Source: Pseudomonas wayambapalatensis (GTDB taxonomy: Bacteria; Pseudomonadota; Gammaproteobacteria; Pseudomonadales; Pseudomonadaceae). Taken from it: 64,000 nt of DNA. Shown here one piece after another: positions 35,027 to 43,502 of this stretch. The DNA is taken from contig CP077096.1 of NCBI GenBank assembly GCA_014268975.2, positions 2,951,501 through 3,015,500 on the forward strand. Reading direction: 5' to 3'. Position 1 is the stretch's first letter, and each line of letters starts with the position of its first letter. The position numbers and the translations under genes are program-made. The notes beneath the pieces are model-generated. The model ran no database searches and had not been told where the DNA came from. It saw only the letters and a program-made list of their open reading frames with translations.

Positions 35027-35135
35027 CGCTGCCGCTGCGTACCTGCCTTTATTTCATCGCGTACTTCACATGGGGATTTCCCTGGGACGCTTCGTGCACA
35101 GGAAGTAGCGTTTTGACGGAATTCGACCTCATTCC

Positions 35136-37667
35136 ATGAATATCAAAAAACACAACAGGAAGTCTCGGAAGGCGCACGCAAGAAAAATATCAGGCCACTA
35201 CCTTTCGTGCCTGGCGGCTGCGGGCATGCTGGGGGCTTCCAGCGTCAGCGCTGCGCAATTCAACCCCATGTTTCTCAAAGACAAAGGCGCCAAAGTCGAC
35301 CTCCGTTTCTTTGAGCAGTCCAATGGCGTGGTGCCTGGCGACTACAGCGTCGATATTTATCTGAACCAACGCCTTAACCGACGCGAGGATATTTCGTTTG
35401 CCGCAGACGAAGACGCCCCCAAGGCCGATGCACACCCGATCCTGAAAGTGGGCCTGCTGCGTGAGATGGGCATTGATATCGAACGCCTGCAACGAGAAGG
35501 CATCGTCTCGCAAGAGGCTACCGAGGACGATCCGGTCAATCTGCTGCGCCTGGAAGATGCTGCGGTAGAAATGGATGTCGCCAACTTGTCGCTGTCCATC
35601 AGTGTGCCGCAGGCGTATATCAAGCGCCGTTCGCGCGGGTACGTCGATCCTTCGCTGTGGGATGACGGTATCACCGCTGCGTTCAGCAACTATCAATTGA
35701 ACCTCAACCGCAACAGTGGTGGCGGTATCCAAAGCGACTACGGCTATCTCGGCTTGCGCAGCGGCTTCAACCTGGGCCAATGGCGCCTGCGCAATCAATC
35801 GTCGATCAGCCAGAGTACAGGCACATCACGCAAATTCTCCAGCAACCGCACTTACCTGGAGCATGACGTCACTTCGATCAAAGGGCGTTTCGCCATCGGC
35901 CAGCTCTACAGCAATGGCGATATCTTCGACAGCAGTCGCTTCCGCGGTTTTCAGCTTGGCTCGGACATTGGCATGTTGCCCGACAACGAGACAGGCTATG
36001 CGCCGGTGGTGCGTGGTATTGCCGAAACCCATGCTACCGTCGAGGTGCGCCAGAACGGTTACGTGATCTACTCCACGACCGTCTCGCCGGGCGCCTTCGA
36101 GATTCACGATATCTACCCCGGCGGCTCCAATGGCGACCTGGAGGTCACCATCATCGAGTCCGATGGCCGTGAGCGCAAATACACCCAGGCGTATTCCTAC
36201 CTGCCGGTGATGGTGCGCGAAGGGACGTTCCAGTACAGCTTGTCGCTGGGCAAATACGACAGTGAAGGCATGAAATCGCCCAAGCTGATGCAGGGTACGG
36301 CGGTCTATGGCGCCACCGACAACCTGACCACCTATGGGGGCATACTCAACTCTGATGGCTACAACGCCTTCAACGTTGGCCTGGGCCTCAATACCGGTCT
36401 CGGTGGCATGTCACTGGACATCACCAACAGTCAATCGCACCCCGATCACGGTGATGCGAAAACCGGTCAGAGTGCACGCTTTCTGTATTCCAAGACGCTC
36501 AGCAGTACCAATACCACGTTCACCATGGTGGGCTACCGCTACTCGACCTCGGGCTATCGCACCCTGAGCGAGCACATCCAGGAGTCGAGCGACGTCAACC
36601 AGGAGCGCTTTGTCAGCAGTCGCCCCAAAAGTCGACTGGACCTGAACATCAACCAGAATATCGGCCGTGGCTCGGTATTCGTCAGTGCTGGCGAGACTAA
36701 TTACTGGAACCGCGCCGGTAGCACGCGGCGCCTGCAATTGGGTTACAGCGGCAACGTCGGTGATGTCAGCTACAGCATTACCGCGTCACATATTCAAGAG
36801 GCTGGCAGTTCACGCGAGTCCGACAATCAGTTGGCATTCGCCATCAGTATTCCGTTTGGCTCAAGTACACGGTCGCAGCGCGTGTACAGCAACTTCAGCC
36901 GTTCGAACAATGAGGGCGACAGCCTGCAAACCGGGGTTTCTGGATATCTCGACGATGCCGGAAAGCTCTCTTACGCCGCCCAGGCCGGTACCGCCGGCAG
37001 CGAACATTCCGGCAGTGTCGGGCTGGGCTGGGATGGGCCGAAGGCCAAAGTCTCGGGCAACTACGCCATGTCGGGTACGACTCGCCATCTGGACGTGTCG
37101 GCGACAGGCTCGGTGGTGGCCCATAGTGGCGGCGTGACCTTCGGACAGCCTGTGGGGGAAACCTTCGCCCTGGTGGAGGTGCCAGGAGTCAAGGGCGCCA
37201 GTGTCAACAATTCTTCCGCACGTACGGACAGTGCCGGCTACGCCATCGAAAGCTACGTGCAAGCCTACCGTTTCAACGACATCGGGCTCGACACCCAGAC
37301 CTTGGGCACCGACGTGGATGTGCTTGATACCTCTACCCGGGTCGTGCCGCGCCGTGGGGCTGTGGTCAAGGCACGCTTCGAGGCTTCATCGGGGCGACGA
37401 GTACAGATTGACCTGAAGCTGAGCAACGGCAGGAAGCTACCATTCGGTGCCCGGGTCGAGGACGAGGGCGGGAAGTTGCTGGCCGTCGTCGACAACCTGT
37501 CCCGAGCACTTGTCTTTGGCATCAAGAATGAAGGCGACTTGAAAGTGAAGTGGGCGGACGGTGTTTGCCTGGCGCCTTACCGCTTGCCCCCTCAGGACAA
37601 AGCGCTGACCTACGACCAGATAAGTATCAATTGCAATGTGCAGGTTGATCAGGGAGTAAAGAGTTGA
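35136..37667 (+). CDS. Outer-membrane fimbrial usher, locus 1
   Basis: An 843-residue usher. A signal sequence (SCLAAAGMLGASSVSAAQ) precedes FNPMFLKDKGAKVDLRFFEQ, the N-terminal chaperone-binding domain. The barrel and plug follow with GDIFDSSRFRGFQLGSDIGM, then AETHATVEVRQNGYVIYSTT and VSPGAFEIHDIYPGGSNGDL, the classical usher signature. C-terminal domains end with conserved cysteines (GVCLAPYR...NCNV). It is complete. Its stop overlaps the TTG start of a broken adhesin gene (TTGA). Confidence 0.93.
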   Translation: MNIKKHNRKSRKAHARKISGHYLSCLAAAGMLGASSVSAAQFNPMFLKDKGAKVDLRFFEQSNGVVPGDYSVDIYLNQRLNRREDISFAADEDAPKADAHPILKVGLLREMGIDIERLQREGIVSQEATEDDPVNLLRLEDAAVEMDVANLSLSISVPQAYIKRRSRGYVDPSLWDDGITAAFSNYQLNLNRNSGGGIQSDYGYLGLRSGFNLGQWRLRNQSSISQSTGTSRKFSSNRTYLEHDVTSIKGRFAIGQLYSNGDIFDSSRFRGFQLGSDIGMLPDNETGYAPVVRGIAETHATVEVRQNGYVIYSTTVSPGAFEIHDIYPGGSNGDLEVTIIESDGRERKYTQAYSYLPVMVREGTFQYSLSLGKYDSEGMKSPKLMQGTAVYGATDNLTTYGGILNSDGYNAFNVGLGLNTGLGGMSLDITNSQSHPDHGDAKTGQSARFLYSKTLSSTNTTFTMVGYRYSTSGYRTLSEHIQESSDVNQERFVSSRPKSRLDLNINQNIGRGSVFVSAGETNYWNRAGSTRRLQLGYSGNVGDVSYSITASHIQEAGSSRESDNQLAFAISIPFGSSTRSQRVYSNFSRSNNEGDSLQTGVSGYLDDAGKLSYAAQAGTAGSEHSGSVGLGWDGPKAKVSGNYAMSGTTRHLDVSATGSVVAHSGGVTFGQPVGETFALVEVPGVKGASVNNSSARTDSAGYAIESYVQAYRFNDIGLDTQTLGTDVDVLDTSTRVVPRRGAVVKARFEASSGRRVQIDLKLSNGRKLPFGARVEDEGGKLLAVVDNLSRALVFGIKNEGDLKVKWADGVCLAPYRLPPQDKALTYDQISINCNVQVDQGVKS

Positions 37668-37865
37668 AACATGCATTTCAGATAATCGTGGCCATGCTTG
37701 CCATGACAACGAACAGTCCGGCGGTTGCTGATAATTCCGCCAAGTGCTATTGGTGTATTTAAGCAAGCCGCCGGTTTCAACGCTAACTATGCCCGCTAAG
37801 GCAACGAAAAGATGACGTCCGGCAGAGCGGACGCGGTGCTGAACGACATACTCAACCATAACTGA
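37664..37865 (+). pseudogene. Internally deleted fimbrial adhesin, locus 1
   Basis: Starting at TTG 37664 (overlapping the usher stop), the frame reads LKHAFQIIVAMLAMTTNSPA then VADNSAKCYWCI and stops at 37762. This is a signal peptide plus mature start resembling the intact adhesin at 54375 (ADNTAGCWW). From about 37777 the tail FNANYAR-stop-GNEKMTSG, then RADAVLNDILNHN, matches that adhesin's end KGSAKIKPGRADAVLNYVLDYN only in pattern. The middle, roughly 260 codons, is missing and a stop sits in the tail. The tip protein of this operon is therefore dead. Confidence 0.8.
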
Positions 37866-37904
37866 CGCCAGGCAGGGCGCCTGGCGCCCTGCTCGGAACA
37901 CGCT

Positions 37905-38753
37905 TCACGCTGCAAAGTCGTTGCCGTGCAGCGCAAGCCAACGCCGCAGGGCGTCAACCGACATGGGCCGCGCACGCAGATAGCCCTGACCAACCCCCAC
38001 CCCCAGCTGCGCAAGGCAGCGACGCTGATCCTCGGTTTCTATCCCTTCCACTACCAGACGCAAGCCCAGTTCCTTGGCCAGACTCACGGTAGTGCGCACG
38101 ATACTGCGCTGCCGCGGCGACTTGAGCAGCTCTCGAATGAGTTCGCCAGCAAGCTTGATTTCATCGAACGGCAGTTGGCATAGGCGCAACAACGAAGACT
38201 GACCCGTTCCGTAGTCATCGAGTGACAAGCGTACGCCGAGTTGGCGAAGACGTATGGCGTTCTGCACGCAAAAGTCGCTGAGGACCGCTGGGCCATCCTC
38301 GGTGATTTCCAGCGTTATCCATGACAAGGGCAGGGGGTGTTCGCGCAGTCGGGCAATCAAGCGCTCGACTGACGAAGCGTTGGCCAATTGAGGCAAGCTC
38401 AGGTTGAAAGCGACGGGGGATTTACGGCCATCGCGATACAGTTCGATCTGACACGCCAAGCCTTGATCGAGCAACGCATGCAGCAAGTCATCGAGCAGAT
38501 GCTTGTGCGCCATCGCCGGGATGAATGTGGCCGGCGTCAACAGCCCTAGCTCAGGGTGCTGCCAACGCGCGAGGACCTCCAGAGCACCGACGGCACCGCA
38601 GCTCAGGTCGAACTGGGGCTGGACGTAAGCGCGGAATTGGCCATGAAGCAGGGCTTTGCGGATCTCGAGTGCATCGCACAGATCTGCCTGTGACGACGCG
38701 GTATGCTGCTGCGTGTCGGGAGCAGATTTTGTCAGGTTGGGTGGGGTGTACAT
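37905..38753 (-). CDS. EAL-domain c-di-GMP phosphodiesterase
   Basis: A 282-residue protein made of a lone EAL domain, no receiver or membrane segment. Catalytic features can be followed: ALEVLARWQHPELGL (EVL in place of EAL), PVAFNLSL with the metal-ligand Asn, TLEITEDG, LSLDDYGTGQSSL with the DD pair, FDEIKLAGE with the Lys, and VVEGIETEDQ. It is probably active and lowers c-di-GMP. It ends tail to tail with the fimbrial locus 1 and lies downstream of the RocS-like kinase on the same strand, as EAL proteins do in RocSAR/PvrSR systems. Confidence 0.9.
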   Translation of the reverse strand: MYTPPNLTKSAPDTQQHTASSQADLCDALEIRKALLHGQFRAYVQPQFDLSCGAVGALEVLARWQHPELGLLTPATFIPAMAHKHLLDDLLHALLDQGLACQIELYRDGRKSPVAFNLSLPQLANASSVERLIARLREHPLPLSWITLEITEDGPAVLSDFCVQNAIRLRQLGVRLSLDDYGTGQSSLLRLCQLPFDEIKLAGELIRELLKSPRQRSIVRTTVSLAKELGLRLVVEGIETEDQRRCLAQLGVGVGQGYLRARPMSVDALRRWLALHGNDFAA

Positions 38754-38891
38754 GGGTTGGAACCTGGTTCATATCATCCGCAAAAAGGGTATGCGAATGA
38801 GCGAACCAACCCTTCGAGACGGCTCTGCAATGAGGGCGGGAAAGTTCTTGAATGCGCTCACGATGCCATCAGCGCATGGGGGCGTTCACAG

Positions 38892-41800
38892 TCATGGTTG
38901 CGCGAGGGTGCTATTGATGCCATCCAGGCATGCGAGCAAGGCTAGCCCGGTTTGCGCAACATTGTCGGCCAGCCCCTGCGCAGCCTGTTCCTCCAGCTCT
39001 ACGCAATGTTCCAGCAGCGCCTGATGATTAAGTAGATAGGCAGTACCCTTGAGCTTGTGGGCGATGCGCCGTGTGGCTGGCAAGTCTTGCGCTGCCAGTG
39101 CCTGGCGCAACGCATCGGCCTCATGCTGGTTACTCAAGGTGACCTGTTCGGCCAACCGGGCGCGGATGTCGCTCTTCCACGAGGGGCGCTCGCTCGCCTG
39201 TGATTGACTATCACCAAACATGGGAATCAACTGGTTGAGCGCAGCCAGGTTGGTGGGTTTGGCCAGTACCCGATCCATGCCCGCATCGCCACAGGCCTGC
39301 TGCACAGCCGGTTGTGCATCCGCGGTGAGCCCTATGATGCGGCAGGGCTTCAGCCCCCGACCTTGCTCCAGCCGACGAATCGCGCGGGTCAATTCGATAC
39401 CGTCCATTTCCGGCATGTTGCAGTCGGTGATGACGATGTCGATATCCTGTTCGCTCCACACTGCCAGCCCTTCGAGGCCGTTACTCGCGGTGAGCGGGCG
39501 ATGGCCCAGGTAGCTGATCTGCTGAACCAGCAGGTACTGGCTAGGCAGGTGATCCTCGACAATCAGTACGGTGAACAGCTCATCTGCCTGGCGAACGGAA
39601 ATCTCGCTCGTACCCGGCAACGTCGCTGTATCGACGATCACCCGGTCGAGCTCGAGGGAAAACCGCATCGTGGTACCTTTGCCCATTTCGCTTCGCGCTT
39701 GCAGCTTGCCTTGCATGAGCTCGCACAGTGAATGGCTGATCGCCAAACCCAGGCCAGCACCGGAGTTGGCATCACCGATCACACCCTCTACCAGGTAGAA
39801 CGGCTTGAACACCAAGTCCAGCTGCGCGGTAGGAATACCCACTCCGCTGTCGGTAACACTGACCTCGAAGCGCAATTTGAAATGATCGACGGCTTGTACC
39901 GAACAGGTAAGTTCGACACTGCCGTGATCGGTAAACTTGATGGCATTGCTTAACAGGTTGGACACGATCTGCTTGATCTTCAGCGCATCGCCCCATACCT
40001 GCTGCGCCGCTAACGGATCGATGTGCATGCAAAGGCGCAGATGCTTCTGCCGAGCGAGCCCGGAAAATACATTGCCCACTGACTCCAGCAATGTCTTCAT
40101 GCACATGGGCTCAGGGGTTAAAACCAGCTTGCCCGACTCGATGCGCGAGATGTCGAGAATGTCGCCGATCAACGCCAGCAGGCTGGTTGCCGATTCGTAG
40201 GCAATGTGTAGCGATTGATCGTTGAGTTCGGCATCGCCCTTGCGGGTCAGCACCAGTTCCAGCATGCCGAGGATGGCGTTGAGCGGCGTACGGATCTCGT
40301 GGCTCATGGTCGCCAGGAACACCGTCTTTGCGCGGCTGGCGCGGTCTGCAGACTCCTTGGCGTCCTGCAACTCATCCAGCAAGCGCTGGCGCTGCTGCAG
40401 GTCCCGGCGTTTGCGACGAATACGCCGGCGTTGCGCGAATATCAGTCCGCCCGCGATAACCAGCATCAACCCCAGCGCCTCGAAGGAATGCCGGATATAT
40501 GAGGCGATACCTTCCCAGTACCTGTCGTCGGTTGCCGAGTTGGCTCGCCAGCGACCAATGATCTGCAGATTCTCGCGTGGTGAAATGCCCAGCATCGCTT
40601 TGTCGAGGATTGATATGAACACCGCCTGATCCTGCGGTGCTGCGAATACGATGCGTACGCCGGGTCCGGCGAAGACGCCACCGATCTTCAAGCTGTTTTC
40701 GTATTTGTAGGACAGGTAGTACCGCGCCACATTGGCGGGTGCCAACACCATGTCGGCATCGCCTTCGCGGACCAGCTTAAAGGCTTCGCCCATGGTCTCG
40801 GTCTGTTTGAACACCAGGTTCGGATACTGGTTTCCGAGCATTCTTCGGTCGATGTAACCGTCTGCAACCGCCACCACTGCATGGGTGTTTTGATCGGGTG
40901 CATCGCGGGTTTCATCCTGACGCTGGACGAACAGGTAGGGCGCAGACGTCAGTGGCCGGGTATGCAGGTAGGGGAGGGAGGATGGCGGTGTCTCGGGAAG
41001 AATGCTCAGGGTCGTCCGCCCTTGGCTGAGTAATTCATTGGCCTCGCGGATAGAGCTGACACGTTGGATCTCGAAGTGGATCCCGGCCTTGCGCCGAATG
41101 ATGTCGAGCACATCGGACGCTACGCCATTGAAACGGCCACGGCTGTTGAAGAAAGCGTAGGGCGCCAGGTCTTCACTGACTGCCAGTTTTACCGTGGAAG
41201 CTCGCTCCAGCCAGGCACGCTCGGCGCTGGTGAGGCGATTACGGAAATCGGTGGGGTTGCAGTCTTCGATGTCACCCCAGAAGTGCTGGGCATTGATGAT
41301 CTGGCAGCGGGTCAAGCCGCCCAGCGCACGATCCAGTATCCCCTTCAATACATCATCGCCCGGTCGGATGCCGAAACCTACTTCGATATCGGGCAGCGTT
41401 GCGCTCTGGTTGATCACCAACTGGCTGCTGAACAGTTGGCTGGACAGGTAATGCGTGGCGAGGGTGTCGCCGAGAAACACATCGTTTTCCCCGGTCATGA
41501 CGGATGCCATTGCCTGGAACTCGGAGGCGTAGTGCTGGAAACGGCCGGTACCTCCGGTACTTTTGAATAGCGCAAGAACCATGGGGTTGGAGAATGCAAT
41601 GCGTGTCTTCGCATTACGGCTGCTGTATTCACGCAAGTCACCCGCTTCGGAAAACAGCGCCAGTTCAGTCAGTATGTAAGGGGCACTGAGGTTGAACTGC
41701 TGACTTTTGGCCATCAGGCGACTAACGTTGTTGACCATATCGATGCGCCCGTCGCGCAACGCGTCATACATAGCGTCCCGGGTGGCAAAGGTGCGCAGCC

Positions 41801-42098
41801 GAATGGTAACGCCCAATCGCCGCTGCAGGGTCGCGAGATAGTCGGCCATCAGCCCTTCGAACTGGTGATTTTCTGTAAAGATGCGATACGGCGGCAGCGG
41901 TTCTTCGGTAACCCCCACGACCAGTACCCGCTTCTGTGCAAGCCACCGTCGCTCAGGTGCGGATAGCTGCACCTTCAGTTCATTGAGCGATTGACGGCCA
42001 ACGGGCTGCAGGTCCTGAGCCTGCGCCAGGTTGCCAGAAGCATGGACCAAGAGCAGTACCAGCAGAACAGAGTCTAGACGGCGCAGATGTCGTTTCAC
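38892..42098 (-). CDS. Hybrid sensor kinase of BvgS/RocS1 type (no PAS)
   Basis: A multi-domain sensor of about 1068 residues. A signal sequence (LDSVLLVLLLVHASGNLAQA) leads to two periplasmic SBP_bac_3 (Venus flytrap) domains (about 40-265 and 290-510), a membrane helix (about 535-555), HisKA with H600 in TMSHEIRTPLN, HATPase (LLSNAIKFTDHGSV, DSGVGIPTAQ, GAGLGLAIS), a receiver with D892 in IVITDCNMPEMDG, and an HPt with H1014 in AHKLKG. All phosphorelay residues are present. I prefer the GTG at 42098, since the longer in-frame ATG at 42197 would overlap the regulator gene by 89 bases. The upstream RR is its likely partner. Confidence 0.9.
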   Translation of the reverse strand: MKRHLRRLDSVLLVLLLVHASGNLAQAQDLQPVGRQSLNELKVQLSAPERRWLAQKRVLVVGVTEEPLPPYRIFTENHQFEGLMADYLATLQRRLGVTIRLRTFATRDAMYDALRDGRIDMVNNVSRLMAKSQQFNLSAPYILTELALFSEAGDLREYSSRNAKTRIAFSNPMVLALFKSTGGTGRFQHYASEFQAMASVMTGENDVFLGDTLATHYLSSQLFSSQLVINQSATLPDIEVGFGIRPGDDVLKGILDRALGGLTRCQIINAQHFWGDIEDCNPTDFRNRLTSAERAWLERASTVKLAVSEDLAPYAFFNSRGRFNGVASDVLDIIRRKAGIHFEIQRVSSIREANELLSQGRTTLSILPETPPSSLPYLHTRPLTSAPYLFVQRQDETRDAPDQNTHAVVAVADGYIDRRMLGNQYPNLVFKQTETMGEAFKLVREGDADMVLAPANVARYYLSYKYENSLKIGGVFAGPGVRIVFAAPQDQAVFISILDKAMLGISPRENLQIIGRWRANSATDDRYWEGIASYIRHSFEALGLMLVIAGGLIFAQRRRIRRKRRDLQQRQRLLDELQDAKESADRASRAKTVFLATMSHEIRTPLNAILGMLELVLTRKGDAELNDQSLHIAYESATSLLALIGDILDISRIESGKLVLTPEPMCMKTLLESVGNVFSGLARQKHLRLCMHIDPLAAQQVWGDALKIKQIVSNLLSNAIKFTDHGSVELTCSVQAVDHFKLRFEVSVTDSGVGIPTAQLDLVFKPFYLVEGVIGDANSGAGLGLAISHSLCELMQGKLQARSEMGKGTTMRFSLELDRVIVDTATLPGTSEISVRQADELFTVLIVEDHLPSQYLLVQQISYLGHRPLTASNGLEGLAVWSEQDIDIVITDCNMPEMDGIELTRAIRRLEQGRGLKPCRIIGLTADAQPAVQQACGDAGMDRVLAKPTNLAALNQLIPMFGDSQSQASERPSWKSDIRARLAEQVTLSNQHEADALRQALAAQDLPATRRIAHKLKGTAYLLNHQALLEHCVELEEQAAQGLADNVAQTGLALLACLDGINSTLAQP

Positions 42099-42108
42099 AG
42101 AATGGTAG

Positions 42109-42723
42109 TCAGATAATGGCGTGTTGGCGGGCGATTTCGGCCAGCTCAACCACGGAAGCCACGCCGAGCTTGCTTTGAATACTGACCTTGTGGCCACTGA
42201 CCGTTTTGTTGCTCACGCTAAGACGGACTGCGATCTCGCCATTGGACATTCCCTCAGCCAGCATCCTGAGCACCTGCATCTCTCTGTCAGTGAGATCGTC
42301 GAGGGTTGTCGCGGGAGTGCTGCCAAGCAATGGCATGGCGGCTTTGGGGAAAAATATGTAGCCGTCGGCGATTGTTTCCACCGCTTGAACCAGCTTGCCA
42401 GTCGCCTCGTTCTTGCTCACGAATCCACTTGCTCCTGCATGCAGGCAGCGGGCAGCGTAGCTTTCTTTGGCCTGGGAGGTGTACACAAGTACCCGGACAT
42501 CGAGCTTTTCTCTCCTGATGCGTTTGAGCACGCTCAGGCCATCGACCTTCTCCAACCCGATATCCAATATGACAATGTCGGGTTTGAGCGACTCAATCAT
42601 TCGCAAGGCGTCGACACCGTCGGCGGTCTCGCCCACTGCCTCGAAGCCAATGGGCTCGAGCGCTTGGCGGATGGCTTGGCAAATCAATGGGTGATCATCG
42701 ACGATCAGGACTTTTTTACTCAT
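42109..42723 (-). CDS. NarL/RocA-type response regulator
   Basis: A 204-residue receiver-HTH protein. Receiver: KVLIVDDHPLICQAIRQ, phospho-acceptor Asp in IVILDIGLEKVDG, Lys in FVSKNEATG. LuxR-type HTH: LTDREMQVLRMLAEGMSNGE and the recognition helix RLSVSNKTVSGHKV. It resembles RocA1/EvgA/BvgA regulators of fimbrial genes. It directly precedes the kinase gene at 38892-42098, probably as an operon. Confidence 0.92.
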   Translation of the reverse strand: MSKKVLIVDDHPLICQAIRQALEPIGFEAVGETADGVDALRMIESLKPDIVILDIGLEKVDGLSVLKRIRREKLDVRVLVYTSQAKESYAARCLHAGASGFVSKNEATGKLVQAVETIADGYIFFPKAAMPLLGSTPATTLDDLTDREMQVLRMLAEGMSNGEIAVRLSVSNKTVSGHKVSIQSKLGVASVVELAEIARQHAII

Positions 42724-42965
42724 ATCATCACCGGGTTATGCGCGTTGACGGTCCGATTACAGCAGGGCGGTGCTTCGACACAATCTTATCTCACGATGCC
42801 CCCGACTCATGACTCATTTATCGCGGCAACGGATTTTCGAGAGTTTTTCACGCGCCAGACAAGACGTTTCTTGTGCCTGGCACAGATGCCTGCGTGCGAG
42901 GCGTAGTCACTATTTGCCGATGTGCGTCTGTAGAGCTCTCGTGTCGCCAGAACATGCATGACCTT

Positions 42966-43433
42966 CTACCCCGTTAATTTGGGCGGTGGCTGATCTTTAT
43001 CTTCGGCGGTGCTATGAAGCGTTGGGGCTTCGGCATCCTTGAGCAGATCAACTGTAGCCAAGGCCGAGAAGCGCTCCTTCAGAAACTGCTCGACCATACT
43101 GATCTGCGGGACGCGGGCGAGGTAGGCGCTTTCTACAGTGCCACACGACTGCTCTATCTGCACCATCGAGTCTGCAACGCCGTAAATCATGGCATGGCGT
43201 ACACCCGGCAATAAGTTACCGAAACCGCACGTGGGAATGTCGGACTGCTGAAAATCCATCTCGCTCATGATCAGTAAGTCAAAATGCATTTTATCGTTAC
43301 CTGCCACCGAATAAAGCTCGTCAAACGAGCCTACCGGCAACACCTGAAATTGCCCAAGTCCGTTAAGCAGGCGTTCCAACAACAAACGATGGATATGATA
43401 AGGATTGAACACGATGATCCGCGCAACGGGCAT
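42966..43433 (-). CDS. Degenerate receiver-like protein without phospho-acceptor
   Basis: A 155-residue protein whose start ARIIVFNPYHIHRLLLERLL copies the opening of NarL receivers, but the acidic pair DD is replaced by NP. The strand that normally ends in the phosphorylated Asp reads FDLLIMSEMDF, with Ser at that place. The conserved Thr/Lys of the output face are not evident, and there is no DNA-binding domain; a hydrophilic tail (HSTAEDKDQPPPKL) follows. I read it as a pseudo-receiver, perhaps binding the neighbouring kinases or regulators. It follows the BvgS-like gene by 69 bases on the same strand. Judged by eye; a distant fold search is needed. Confidence 0.55.
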   Translation of the reverse strand: MPVARIIVFNPYHIHRLLLERLLNGLGQFQVLPVGSFDELYSVAGNDKMHFDLLIMSEMDFQQSDIPTCGFGNLLPGVRHAMIYGVADSMVQIEQSCGTVESAYLARVPQISMVEQFLKERFSALATVDLLKDAEAPTLHSTAEDKDQPPPKLTG

Positions 43434-43502
43434 GCCATTCTCCGAATGAAATAAATAGGGTGGACAGGTGCTGACGGGGTCAAACAGTCGGTAGTCTGGA
43501 AT

